A program made the translations under genes and the position numbers. Shown here one piece after another: positions 15,252-22,584 of a stretch of DNA of 33,876 nt; position 1 is the stretch's first letter; every line of letters starts with the position of its first letter. The DNA is from Azospirillum isscasi (GTDB lineage Bacteria > Pseudomonadota > Alphaproteobacteria > Azospirillales > Azospirillaceae), in contig NZ_JAUJFI010000054.1 of assembly GCF_030849505.1 (NCBI RefSeq), forward strand, positions 1-33,876, written 5' to 3'. The notes beneath the pieces were generated by a model, which did not search any database, was not told where the DNA came from, and was given only the letters and a program-made list of their open reading frames with translations.

Positions 15252-16484
15252 TCAGCGCTTCAGGCGGGTGGTCTCGTCCACCATCTCGTCGGCGGTGCGC
15301 ACCAGCGTGGCGTTCGACGAATAGGCGCGCTGCGTCTCGATCAGCGACACCAGCTCCTCCGCGATGTCCACGTTCGACTGCTCCAGCGCGTAGCCGGCGA
15401 CGGCGCCCGCCGTGCCGCTGTTGCCGGTGCTCAGCGTCATCGTGCCGCTGTCGATGCCCAGCGTGTAGGTGTTGCCGTCCTGCGGGACCAGACCGCCGGG
15501 GTTGACCACGTCGGCGACCGGCACCTGATAGAGCGGCTGGCGGGCGCCGTTGTCGTAGACGGCCCACAGCGTGCCCGCCTTGTCGATGTCCACCGTGCTG
15601 ACGCGGCCCGCGCGGGCGCCGTCGCCCATGAACTGCGGCACGTAATCGCCGTTGAGCTGCGTCAGGTTGCCGATGGCCACGTTGACGGTGTCCGGGGTCG
15701 GGTTGGCCGGGGAGGTCAGCGTGACCTGGGGCAGCGCGCCCGCCGGCAGGCCGGCGTTGGCGCCCGTGGTGTCGAAGGTGACGGTGCCGGTGGACAGGGC
15801 GGCGGCGTAGCCGGGGGGCGCCGTGACCGACAGGCTCCATTCGTTCGGGTTGGCCGTCTTCGTCCAGGTCATCGTGACGTCGAGCGGGTTGCCGAGCCCG
15901 TCATAGAGCGAGGTGGAGGTGTCGAAGCTGGTGCCCGCGGTGGCCTGCGCCGGCAGGTTGCCGGAGAAGTTCATCTGCGTCGTCTTGCTGCCGCCGTAGG
16001 CCAGCCCGGCGATGGAGACGGCGCTCATCCCGTCGAAGCCGTTGCGGTTCACGGCGGGCAGGCTGCCGTCCGGTCCCAGCTTCCACGCCTGGAGATACTG
16101 GCCGGCGCTGTTGCGCAGGAAGCCCTGGTCGTCGGGCAGGAAGCTGCCGGCGCGGGTCAGCGCGTAGCCGGGCGAGTTCCCGGTGTTGCCGGCGTTGTCG
16201 GCGACGACGAAGAAGCCGCGCCCCTCGATGGCCATGTCGGTGGCGGACTGGGTGCCCTGGATGGTCCCGTCCTTCAACACCTGATAATGCACGTTGGAGC
16301 GCACGCCGCCCGCGGCGTAGCTGGTCGTCGAGCCGGAGGAGGTCATCAGCGTCGAGAAATCGACCGCGGCGCGCTTGTAGCCGATGGTGGCGGAATTGCT
16401 GATGTTGTCCGAAATGGCGGCCATCCGCGAGCTTTGCGCGGACATCCCGCTCACACCGGACCGCATGGCGCTGAACAGGCTCAT
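15252..16484 (-). CDS. flgE: Flagellar hook protein FlgE
   Basis: This 410-residue hook subunit has the N-terminus MSLFSAMRSGVSGMSAQSSRMAAISDNISNSATIGYKRA, followed by FSTLM and the D1 motif MAIEGRGFFVV. The Gly/Thr-rich central hook domains include LYDGLGNPLDVTMTWTKTANPNEWSLSV, and the C-terminus is GYALEQSNVDIAEELVSLIETQRAYSSNATLVRTADEMVDETTRL. It is the first gene of the leftward flagellar operon. GAGGA lies about 9 bases ahead of the ATG, and a sigma-54-like element lies 28-43 bp upstream. No flgD is visible upstream, so hook-cap genes are encoded elsewhere. Confidence 0.95.
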   Translation of the reverse strand: MSLFSAMRSGVSGMSAQSSRMAAISDNISNSATIGYKRAAVDFSTLMTSSGSTTSYAAGGVRSNVHYQVLKDGTIQGTQSATDMAIEGRGFFVVADNAGNTGNSPGYALTRAGSFLPDDQGFLRNSAGQYLQAWKLGPDGSLPAVNRNGFDGMSAVSIAGLAYGGSKTTQMNFSGNLPAQATAGTSFDTSTSLYDGLGNPLDVTMTWTKTANPNEWSLSVTAPPGYAAALSTGTVTFDTTGANAGLPAGALPQVTLTSPANPTPDTVNVAIGNLTQLNGDYVPQFMGDGARAGRVSTVDIDKAGTLWAVYDNGARQPLYQVPVADVVNPGGLVPQDGNTYTLGIDSGTMTLSTGNSGTAGAVAGYALEQSNVDIAEELVSLIETQRAYSSNATLVRTADEMVDETTRLKR

Positions 16485-16511
16485 CGGGAGATCCTCATCT
16501 CAAGTCGGTTG

Positions 16512-16527
16512 GGCCGGAAGCGAGCCA
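16512..16527 (-). promoter_or_regulatory. Candidate sigma-54 promoter of the flagellar operon
   Basis: Read leftward, TGGCTCGCTTCCGGCC has the GG-N10-GC spacing and matches 9 of 12 defined positions of the sigma-54 consensus TGGCACG-N4-TTGCA. A start about 12 nt downstream would give a short leader containing the GAGGA ribosome site of flgE. The upstream DNA at 16570-16620 is unusually AT-rich, with repeated TTTAAAG and GCGTTT words, and could bind an activator or IHF. RpoN control of flagellar genes is established in related alphaproteobacteria. Confidence 0.4.
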
Positions 16528-16722
16528 CGGGATTCTCCGCGATGGACTTCGGAAGGGAGAGTACAGGGGGGCTTTTAAAGCGGATTTAAAGAGCGTTTCC
16601 GGGCGTTTACTTAAAATTTTCCGCTCTTTTCCGTCGGCCGCTCCCTTGGCGGCCCGCCCGACGCCCCGTCCCTTCCGGACGGAGGCGGGAAACAGAAATG
16701 CGATTGCAGGGGCGGCGAACGG

Positions 16723-17406
16723 ATGCCGCATTGCGCGGATCGTCAAATCCGGTCACTGTTGGACCGGTTGTCCTCCATCCATCGAGTGTCCAGAGTGAGC
16801 GAAGAGCAAAAGCAGCAGGTTGCGGCGGTCGTCAAATGGTACAAGGCCGACAAGGGCTTCGGCTTCGTCCGCTTCGCCGACGGAAGCGGCGAGGCGTTTC
16901 TGCATTCCCGGGTTCTCGCCTCGCTGGGCGAGGTGTCGCTGACCGAGGGCACCGGCCTCGTCTGCGACATCGCCGAAACCCCGAAGGGGCCGCAGGTCGT
17001 GGCCATCCATTCCGTCACCCCGCCCGACCCCGCGGAGGCCAAGCCGGCCCGCGCGCCGAAGCAGCGCCGGCAGCGCCAGCCTGAATCGGGCGACCCCCAG
17101 GCCGTCCGCCCCGCCCTGGCCCCCGCCGCCCGCGAGCCCAAGCCGCGGCGCGCCGAACGGCCGGCCCCGGCCCTGATGCCGGTGGCTTCCGGTGAAATGA
17201 TCTACGGCACGGTGCGCTGGTACAATCTGGACAGCCAGTCCGGCCTGATCGACCCGTGGGACGACGAGACGGGCATCGGCGTGTATTTCGACCGCGCGAT
17301 CCTGCGCCAGTCCGGGCTGGAAGTGGTGGCCGACGGCGAGGACGTGCGTTTCGTCGCCGTGCCGGGCGACGGCGGCCCGACCGCCCTGCGCGTCGAGCTG
17401 GTGTGA
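16723..17406 (+). CDS. Double cold-shock-domain protein
   Basis: This 227-residue protein has two cold-shock domains joined by a basic, Pro/Arg-rich linker. The first (about 34-93) has VKWYKADKGFGFVRF (RNP1) and AFLHSRVL (RNP2) and should bind single-stranded nucleic acid. The second (about 158-227) has GTVRWYNLDSQSGLIDPWD in place of RNP1 and VYFDRAILRQSGL in place of RNP2, so its binding face is altered. The linker (PARAPKQRRQRQ, KPRRAERP) adds positive charge. Two-domain cold-shock proteins are common in alphaproteobacteria. ATG 16723 has AGGGGCGG upstream. A GTG at 16795 would remove 24 residues ahead of the first domain and cannot be excluded. Confidence 0.85.
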   Translation: MPHCADRQIRSLLDRLSSIHRVSRVSEEQKQQVAAVVKWYKADKGFGFVRFADGSGEAFLHSRVLASLGEVSLTEGTGLVCDIAETPKGPQVVAIHSVTPPDPAEAKPARAPKQRRQRQPESGDPQAVRPALAPAAREPKPRRAERPAPALMPVASGEMIYGTVRWYNLDSQSGLIDPWDDETGIGVYFDRAILRQSGLEVVADGEDVRFVAVPGDGGPTALRVELV

Positions 17407-17427
17407 ACGCCTTGGACTGAGGGTTCG

Positions 17428-17449
17428 CCGCCGGGCGTCAACCCGGCGG
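17428..17449. terminator. Hairpin between convergent genes
   Basis: CCGCCGGG (17428-17435) and CCCGGCGG (17442-17449) form an 8-bp stem with a 6-nt loop, 21 nt after the cold-shock gene stop and just past the end of the convergent gene at 17458. There is no T-run. Confidence 0.5.
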
Positions 17450-17457
17450 TGCATGCC

Positions 17458-17781
17458 TCAGCGGGGGTTGAAGGACCGCGACGGGCGGCGCTCCACGATC
17501 ACCGGGGGGCGCTGGTCCATCCCGCCGGACGGGCGGGACGGGTAATGGCCGCGGGATTCGGAGGATTCGATCCGCCCGGCGGCCTCCCGCACCTCGAAGA
17601 TGCGGCGTTCGACCGGCAGGCTTTCCGCCAGGACGATGACCGTGTTGAGCGAGATCCGGTCGATCGCCGGCTCCAGCCGATCGGCGCGCAGCCGGCCCGC
17701 CTGCACATGCTCCTCCACCTCGGCTTCCGAGCACTTCAGCCAGGCCGCCGCCTCGGCGATGGAAAGTGACTGGTCGCGCAT
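17458..17781 (-). CDS. Small putative HTH (excisionase/MerR-like) protein
   Basis: This 107-residue protein begins MRDQSLSIAEAAAWLKCSEAEVEEHVQAGRLRADRL, which reads as a winged-helix DNA-binding segment of the excisionase/MerR type (SIAEAAAWLKCS...V..H...GRL). The middle (ISLNTVIVLAESLPVERRIFEVREAAG) is helical, and the tail is basic and proline-rich (PSRPSGGMDQRPPVIVERRPSRS). GGAG lies 9-12 bases ahead of the ATG. No phage or integrase gene is nearby, so a recombination-directionality role is not supported. A small regulator is the simplest reading, with no known target. Confidence 0.65.
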   Translation of the reverse strand: MRDQSLSIAEAAAWLKCSEAEVEEHVQAGRLRADRLEPAIDRISLNTVIVLAESLPVERRIFEVREAAGRIESSESRGHYPSRPSGGMDQRPPVIVERRPSRSFNPR

Positions 17782-17910
17782 CGAAGAAGCTCCAAGACTG
17801 GGGTGGGGGACAGGGAACCGGGTTACGAATAGGGGTGTACCCGATTTCCGCGCCGAACAACAGGGTGGCGAAGGGGCGCCCGGCCACAAGACGCCCCTGT
17901 TCCCTGCTTT

Positions 17911-18945
17911 CTACTCCTTCGTGACGGTCCGGCAGCGCTGCTGGAGCAGGGCGACGGCCTGGGCGGCCTCGTCGCCCTGAAGGGTGAAGGCCCGCTCGTC
18001 CAGCAGGCGCCCGTCGGCGTCGAAGGCGCGGACGAACAGGCCGTGCGCGGTGCTGGTCACCGCCGCATCGACCACGGCGTCCGCCGTCTCGTCGCTCGCC
18101 ACGTCGATGAAGGAGGCGAGTTCCGCCAATTCGCCGCCATCCGTCCAGTCCGCCTCGGCGATCAGGTCCAGCAGGTCGTTCAGCCCGCCCGCCGGCTCGC
18201 AGCGCTGGACGCGCGGGTCGGCGCCCTGGATGGCCGCGGTGAAGCGGGTCAGCGCCTCGCGGATGCGGGTCTCCTCGGCGGGGTCGAGTTCGGGTTCGCC
18301 GTCCTCGCCGATGCGGGCCAGCCCCAGGAAATCGGGAACGGCGTCCTCGGCGGCGGTTTCGACCGCTTCGGCCTCCTCCTCGATCAGCCCGACGACCCCG
18401 ACCAGACGGGTGCCGGAGTCCGCCGGATCGGCCAGCAGATCCCCCTCCCGCACGAAGCGCAGGGCCTCGTCGGTCGACTCCAGCAGGCGCAGCAGCAGGG
18501 TGCGGCGGTCGGCGGCCTCCAGATAGACCAGGGCTTCCGGCTCCAGCCAGACCGGGAGCAGGCGGGTGTCGGCGGCGGTCTCCAGAAGGCCGGTGGAATC
18601 CAGCGCCTCTTCGATGGCCTCCACCGCGGGCGGCTGCGACAGGTCGCCGGACACCTCCACCGCCAGCCAGAACAGGGTGGCGATCGTGTCATCGCCCTGG
18701 GAATCGGTGCGGCGGACGGATTCGGCGATGGTCTCCACCTCGTCCAGGAACTCCGGCTGCTCTTCCTCGTGCAGCTTGCCCAGCGCGGCTTCCAGGACCG
18801 CCTGGCGGCCCGCGTCCAGCGTCTCGTCCAGCAGTTCGTCGAAGCGACGGTCGCTGTTGCGCCAATAGCGGACCAGGCGGTCCGCCGGCGTGCCCGCGAA
18901 CGTTCCGGACGCCGGCTTGCCCCGCCCGTTGCCTGTCTTTGCCAT
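17911..18945 (-). CDS. Hypothetical acidic protein of 344 residues
   Basis: This is a soluble, strongly acidic protein I do not recognise. After a basic, disordered N-terminus (MAKTGNGRGKPASG) come mainly helical segments: RLVRYWRNSDRRFDELLDETLDAGRQAVLEAALGKLHEEEQPEFLDEVETIAESV, and later a Glu-rich stretch (LIEEEAEAVETAAEDAVPDFLGLARIGEDGEPELDPAEE). The C-terminal region (THGLF-like HGLFVRAFDADGRLLDERAFTLQGDEAAQAVALLQQRC) looks like a small beta-sheet unit. There are no signal peptide or membrane helices. AGGAGAGG precedes the ATG closely, so translation is well supported. It is followed by a 7-bp hairpin (17872-17878/17892-17898) and is divergent from a small gene at 19129. Confidence 0.7.
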   Translation of the reverse strand: MAKTGNGRGKPASGTFAGTPADRLVRYWRNSDRRFDELLDETLDAGRQAVLEAALGKLHEEEQPEFLDEVETIAESVRRTDSQGDDTIATLFWLAVEVSGDLSQPPAVEAIEEALDSTGLLETAADTRLLPVWLEPEALVYLEAADRRTLLLRLLESTDEALRFVREGDLLADPADSGTRLVGVVGLIEEEAEAVETAAEDAVPDFLGLARIGEDGEPELDPAEETRIREALTRFTAAIQGADPRVQRCEPAGGLNDLLDLIAEADWTDGGELAELASFIDVASDETADAVVDAAVTSTAHGLFVRAFDADGRLLDERAFTLQGDEAAQAVALLQQRCRTVTKE

Positions 18946-19128
18946 GCTGCCCTCTCCTGGCTGGCCCTCCGGCGCCGGGGGCGCGGGGGCGACGATACGG
19001 GGAGTGACCGTAGTGGCCGGAGGGCGCGCTGGCAAGCCGCCGTCTTTCGTCCCGTGCCGGCATCGGCCCTCTCGACAGCGGCGCGTGTCCTGCGGCAGGC
19101 TGGTGCCCGCAACCACAGCCGGAGGCGA

Positions 19129-19338
19129 ATGCCCGTGACCAAGCGCGATGAGACGGAAGCGATGCTGGCGGAGCTGCGCCAGGGCTTCGGCGTGGGCTCG
19201 AACAGCGAGCTTCTGCACTTGCTTGCCGCGCTGGGGCGGGTCGTCCTGGACGAATCCAGCCGCGACGAGCGTGGCCGCCGCGTGCTGAAGATCGTCGGCA
19301 AGGGCGGGCGCGAACGCCAGATCGTGATTTCGGATTGA
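19129..19338 (+). CDS. Small hypothetical protein (69 residues)
   Basis: The ATG at 19129 has a perfect GGAGG three bases upstream, and codon use matches the neighbours. The protein, MPVTKRDETEAMLAELRQGF followed by GVGSNSELLHLLAALGRVVLDES, has two helices that resemble a ribbon-helix-helix or antitoxin-like fold, then a basic tail (GRRVLKIVGKGGRERQIVISD). No toxin gene lies beside it. The function is unknown. The stop is 21 bp from the end of the convergent LysR gene. Confidence 0.65.
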   Translation: MPVTKRDETEAMLAELRQGFGVGSNSELLHLLAALGRVVLDESSRDERGRRVLKIVGKGGRERQIVISD

Positions 19339-19359
19339 CCGTCCGGTAGGGGGGGCGGC

Positions 19360-20241
19360 CTATCCCGCCAGCAGCAGGTCGCGGAAGGTCCGGGCGGCGT
19401 GGCTCAGCCCGCGCTCCCGGTGGCGCAGCAGGCGGAAGGGCCGTTCGGGCAGCGGGAAGGGGACGCGGTGCAGGTGCCCCGCCGCCAGCGCGCCGCGCGC
19501 CACCAGATCCGACAGGGCGGTCGCCCCGGCCCCGGCCATGACCGCGGACAGCACGGCCTCGTTCGACGGCAGTTCCAGCGCCACAGGAAGCTCCTCCGGC
19601 GCCCTGCCCTGCCCGCGCAGCGCCTCCTCGAACTCGGAACGGGTGCCCGAGCCGGCTTCCCGAAGCACCCAGGGCGAACGGGGCAGTTCCTCCGCCGGCA
19701 GGCCGCTCCGCCCGCGCCAGGGGTGATCGTCGCCCACCACCAGCACCAGACGGTCGCCGGGCAGGATGTCCCGGGCCAGCAGCGGCTCCGTCACCTCCCC
19801 TTCCACCAGCCCCAGATCGGCGGCGCCGTCCAGCACGGCCCGGGCGACCTGCGCGGTGTTGGCGGCCTTCACCGCGACGTCCACGTCCGGATGGCGCCGG
19901 CGGAAGGCGACGAGGTGGGCGGGCAGCCAATAGCCGGTGATGGTCTGGCTGGCGTGGATGGCGATGCGCCCGCGCTTCAGCGCCGACAGGTCGGCGAGCA
20001 TGCGCTCCGCCGCCTCCGCGCGGGCGAGCACCGCGGCGGCCTCGTCCAGAAACAGGCGTCCCGCCTCCGTCAGTTCGATGCGGCGGCCCACCCGGTCGAA
20101 CAGGCGGACGGCGTGCCGCGCCTCCAGGCTGGAGATGGCGGCGCTGACCGCCGATTGCGTCAGGTTCAGGGACGCCGCGGCCCGCGTCACATGCTGCTGC
20201 GACGCGACCGCCACGAAGATGCGGAGCTGTTCCAGGGTCAC
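19360..20241 (-). CDS. LysR-family transcriptional regulator
   Basis: This 293-residue regulator has an N-terminal winged helix-turn-helix (LEQLRIFVAVASQQHVTRAAASLNLTQSAVSAAISSLEARHAVRLFDRVGR), a linker helix and a two-lobed effector domain (GRIAIHASQTITGYWLPAHLVAFRRRHPDVDV). This places it in the CysB/CbbR-like group. The GTG at 20241 is chosen as start because GGGGAGGAGAGG lies five bases upstream and LysR proteins usually begin TLEQLRIF. The ATG at 20277 would add 12 residues and has no ribosome site. It is divergent from the YeiH-type transporter gene at 20358, the arrangement seen with yeiE-yeiH, and probably controls it. Confidence 0.92.
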   Translation of the reverse strand: MTLEQLRIFVAVASQQHVTRAAASLNLTQSAVSAAISSLEARHAVRLFDRVGRRIELTEAGRLFLDEAAAVLARAEAAERMLADLSALKRGRIAIHASQTITGYWLPAHLVAFRRRHPDVDVAVKAANTAQVARAVLDGAADLGLVEGEVTEPLLARDILPGDRLVLVVGDDHPWRGRSGLPAEELPRSPWVLREAGSGTRSEFEEALRGQGRAPEELPVALELPSNEAVLSAVMAGAGATALSDLVARGALAAGHLHRVPFPLPERPFRLLRHRERGLSHAARTFRDLLLAG

Positions 20242-20275
20242 GCGGCCTCTCCTCCCCGTCTGGACGTTCGGTTTC

Positions 20276-20314
20276 ATCGAACGTTTCGTCCAATATAATC
20301 CGTTGGATCGAACG
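20276..20314. promoter_or_regulatory. Putative LysR operator and yeiH promoter
   Basis: The 116-bp gap between the divergent genes holds TCCAA-N9-TTGGA (20289-20307), flanked by two direct copies of ATCGAACG (20276-20283 and 20307-20314). A perfect TATAAT lies at 20294-20299 inside the inverted repeat, with no good -35 box, as expected for an activator-dependent promoter. LysR proteins bind such interrupted palindromes. Confidence 0.5.
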
Positions 20315-20357
20315 GTCGAGGGCGCGCAGTGTCACGGCTTCGGATGTCGAGGATCCC

Positions 20358-21416
20358 ATGCCGCAGCTTCCGGCCCCATCGCCCTGCCCGTCCCTTCCGG
20401 CCCTGATGCCGGGAGTCCTGCTCTGCTCCGGCGTGGGCCTCGCGGCGCTCGCCCTGCAAAGCCTGGAGGAGCGGCTCTTCGGACAGGCGTGGCTGGAGGC
20501 GCTGGTGCTGGCCATCCTGATCGGGGTGGCCGTGCGCAGCGCCTGGACGCCGGGGCGACGCTGGGCGGCGGGAACGGATTTCAGCGCGAAGACCCTGCTG
20601 GAAGTCGCGGTGATGCTGCTGGGGGCCTCCATCGATCCGGCCACGGTCCTGGCCGCCGGGCCGGGGCTGGTGGCGGGGATCGCCGGGGTGGTCGTCCTGG
20701 CCCTGGCGGTCAGCTACGGCATCGGGCGCCTGCTGGGGCTGCCACCGCGCATGGCGATGCTGGTCGCCTGCGGCAACTCCATCTGCGGCAACTCGGCCAT
20801 CGCGGCGACGGCGCCGGTGATCGGCGCGGACGGCGACGACGTGGCGGCGGCCATCGCCTTCACCGCGGTGCTGGGCGTCCTGGTGGTGCTGGGCCTGCCG
20901 CTGCTGGTCCCGCTGCTCGGGCTCAGCGCGATGCAGTACGGCGTGTTCGCCGGGCTGACCGTCTATGCGGTGCCGCAGATCCTGGCGGCGACGGCGCCGA
21001 TCGGCGCGCTGAGCGTCCAGGTCGGAACGCTGGTGAAGCTGCTGCGCGTGCTGATGCTGGGGCCGGTGGTGGTGGCGCTGGCCCTGATGGCGAAGCCGGG
21101 CGGAGATGCCGGTGGGGGCGCCGGTGGGAGCGGCAGGAGCCGCCCGCCCCTGCGCCGGCTGGTGCCCTGGTTCATCCTGGGCTTCCTGGCGCTGGCCGGG
21201 CTGCGGGCGGCGGGGGTGATCCCGGAGGCGGCGCTGACGGCCAGCCGGACCGCGGCGGGCGTGCTGACGGTGCTGTCCATGGCCGCGCTGGGGCTGGGGG
21301 TGGATGTGCGGATGCTGTCGCGGGCCGGGCTGCGCGTCACGGCGGCGGCGGTGCTGTCGCTGGCCGCGCTGGGTGTTATCGGGCTGGGGCTGATCCGTCT
21401 GCTGGGCATCATGTGA
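20358..21416 (+). CDS. YeiH-family putative sulfate exporter
   Basis: This 352-residue membrane protein has about ten hydrophobic segments and the family signature LVACGNSICGNSAIAATAPVIGA (about residues 134-156), preceded by KTLLEVAVMLLGASID. The YeiH group is annotated as putative sulfate or sulfonate-derived anion exporters; direct biochemical proof is limited. A Gly-rich cytoplasmic loop (GGDAGGGAGGSGRSR, about 250-265) separates the last helices. The divergent LysR gene suggests induction by a small anion or sulfur compound. CGAGGA precedes the ATG. The stop codon overlaps the end of the convergent Ada-like gene by 8 bp. Confidence 0.9.
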   Translation: MPQLPAPSPCPSLPALMPGVLLCSGVGLAALALQSLEERLFGQAWLEALVLAILIGVAVRSAWTPGRRWAAGTDFSAKTLLEVAVMLLGASIDPATVLAAGPGLVAGIAGVVVLALAVSYGIGRLLGLPPRMAMLVACGNSICGNSAIAATAPVIGADGDDVAAAIAFTAVLGVLVVLGLPLLVPLLGLSAMQYGVFAGLTVYAVPQILAATAPIGALSVQVGTLVKLLRVLMLGPVVVALALMAKPGGDAGGGAGGSGRSRPPLRRLVPWFILGFLALAGLRAAGVIPEAALTASRTAAGVLTVLSMAALGLGVDVRMLSRAGLRVTAAAVLSLAALGVIGLGLIRLLGIM

Positions 21417-21639
21417 GCGTGGACGGGGGCGCGGCGGGGCGGCAGCGCTTGCAGGGGCGGAAACCCGCCGCCTCCGCCGCCCCGGCATCCGGGTGGAAGG
21501 AGACGTTCTCCCGCTTCGCCGGCCGGGACGGGCAGGAGGGCCGGCAATAGACGCCGGTGCTGCGCACCGCGTAGACGAAGCGCCCGTCGCCATCCCTGTC
21601 CCGGCGCATCACGGCGCTCCACATCGCCTCGTCGTCCAT
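21409..21639 (-). CDS. Orphan Ada metal-binding (methylphosphotriester) domain protein
   Basis: This 76-residue protein corresponds only to the N-terminal zinc domain of the Ada DNA-repair protein. It reads DEAMWSAVMRRDRDGDGRFVYAVRSTGVYCRPSCPSR, then NVSFHPDAGAAEAAGFRPCKRC. Cys32, Cys36, Cys63 and Cys66 keep exactly the 4-27-3 spacing of E. coli Ada Cys38, Cys42, Cys69 and Cys72, where Cys38 takes the methyl group from phosphotriesters. The AraC-like and O6-methyltransferase domains are absent: the frame stops ten residues after the last cysteine. GGGAGGG lies upstream of the ATG, so it is probably expressed. It may act as a phosphotriester scavenger, a sensor or a zinc-binding protein, or be a remnant of full-length ada. 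Confidence 0.85.
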   Translation of the reverse strand: MDDEAMWSAVMRRDRDGDGRFVYAVRSTGVYCRPSCPSRPAKRENVSFHPDAGAAEAAGFRPCKRCRPAAPPSTLT

Positions 21640-21712
21640 CGCACCCTCCCGATTGCGGAACGGCGATCGTCGCGGATGGCCCGAAGGAGCGCCACCCGCT
21701 TCTTGCACCACG

Positions 21713-21744
21713 CAAAAAGACGGCCGGCAGAGGTCTGCCGGCCG
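21713..21744 (-). terminator. Rho-independent terminator of the repeat-protein gene
   Basis: Read leftward, CGGCCGGCAG (complement of 21735-21744) pairs perfectly with its partner at 21721-21730 around a 4-nt loop, and TCTTTTTGCG follows. The hairpin begins 37 nt after the stop codon of the gene at 21782-22321 and is the clearest intrinsic terminator in the window. Confidence 0.85.
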
Positions 21745-21781
21745 CGAGGTTCGGGGAGGGAGGGTGCGAGACGGACGGGCC

Positions 21782-22321
21782 TTACTTCTGGATGCCGGTG
21801 ACCTGCTGCTGGGCCTTGTTGCCGACGCCGGCGGCGAGGTTGGAGACGGTGCCGAGGTTCTGGTTGAACAGGGCGCCGGGGGTGCCGAACTGCATGGCCT
21901 TGACCTGCTGCTGGGCGGTGTTGCCGATGCCGACGGCGCTGTTGCTGACGGTGCCGGCGTTGCTGTTGAAGCCGCCGAGCGCGAAGGGCGCCTTCGCCCC
22001 GCCGCCCATTCCGCCGGTCTGGATGCCGCCGGTCTGCACGCCGAAGACCTGCTGCTTGGCCTTGTTGCCGACGCCGGCGGCGAGGTTGGAGACGGTGCCC
22101 AGGTTGGAGGCGGTGCCGAACGGCCCGGCCAGCCCGCCGCCGGCCTGGACGCCCATCACCTGCTGCTGCGCCTTGTTCTGGATGCCCGCCGCGGTGTTGG
22201 AGATGACGCCGAGGTTGCTGGTGCTGCCCATCGGGATGCCGCCGGTCATCAGGTCGCCGGCAAAGGCCGGGGCGGAGCACAGCAGGGCGGTGGCGGCGGC
22301 GATCAGGGTGGTGCGGCGCAT
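21782..22321 (-). CDS. Secreted four-repeat protein of unknown function
   Basis: This 179-residue protein has a clear Sec signal peptide (MRRTTLIAAATALLCSAPAFA, cleavage near residue 21). The rest is almost wholly made of four 25-residue repeats at residues 35-59, 72-96, 120-144 and 154-178. Each has the pattern N-x-G-x-x-SN-x-A-x-G-x-x-N-x-A-x-QQV followed by a Gln at the repeat end. Gly-rich spacers of 9-23 residues separate them. The G-x-x-N-x-A spacing with Gln resembles curlin repeats, which build surface amyloid, though the match is partial and no csg genes are visible. GGAAGGAAA precedes the ATG and a strong terminator follows, so it is a single-gene unit, probably well expressed. Confidence 0.8.
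   Translation of the reverse strand: MRRTTLIAAATALLCSAPAFAGDLMTGGIPMGSTSNLGVISNTAAGIQNKAQQQVMGVQAGGGLAGPFGTASNLGTVSNLAAGVGNKAKQQVFGVQTGGIQTGGMGGGAKAPFALGGFNSNAGTVSNSAVGIGNTAQQQVKAMQFGTPGALFNQNLGTVSNLAAGVGNKAQQQVTGIQK
21788..22219 (-). repeat. Four in-frame coding repeats of 75 bp
   Basis: The DNA encoding repeats 1-4 of the secreted protein lies at about 22145-22219, 22034-22108, 21890-21964 and 21788-21862. The words GGTGTTGCCGA/CTTGTTGCCGA and GAGACGGTGCC recur on the + strand. Repeats 2 and 4 are nearly identical at DNA level, suggesting recent duplication or gene conversion. Confidence 0.8.
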
Positions 22322-22487
22322 GGTCTGGTTTCCTTCCGGTGTCTGGGGAGTGGCTGCCGGGGGCTGTCTGCGTCGCGTCCCGGCCTGTTCGATGACTGGA
22401 CGGTACGCGAGGCCGCCCTCCCCCGCTGTGGCCTGCACCACAGTTTGAGACAGCTTTCCGGAACGGCCTTTTCTTCCGCCCGAAGCG

Positions 22488-22515
22488 TTGAGACGGGCGG
22501 GATTTCCTGTACGAT
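22488..22515 (+). promoter_or_regulatory. Candidate sigma-70 promoter for the HAD gene
   Basis: TTGAGA (22488-22493), a 16-bp spacer and TACGAT (22510-22515) match the housekeeping consensus at five of six and four of six positions. The start would lie about 60 nt ahead of the HAD gene. Confidence 0.4.
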
Positions 22516-22584
22516 CCCCCGACGCCTTTTCCGGCCTCCGCCATTTTTCCGTGCGGAGCCACCACAACGAAGCGAGACGGCGCA

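Noticed and set aside
20242..20277. ATG at 20277 as LysR start
   Set aside because: No ribosome site, and it would place the operator-like repeats over the start codon; the GTG at 20241 has a strong site and gives a typical LysR N-terminus.
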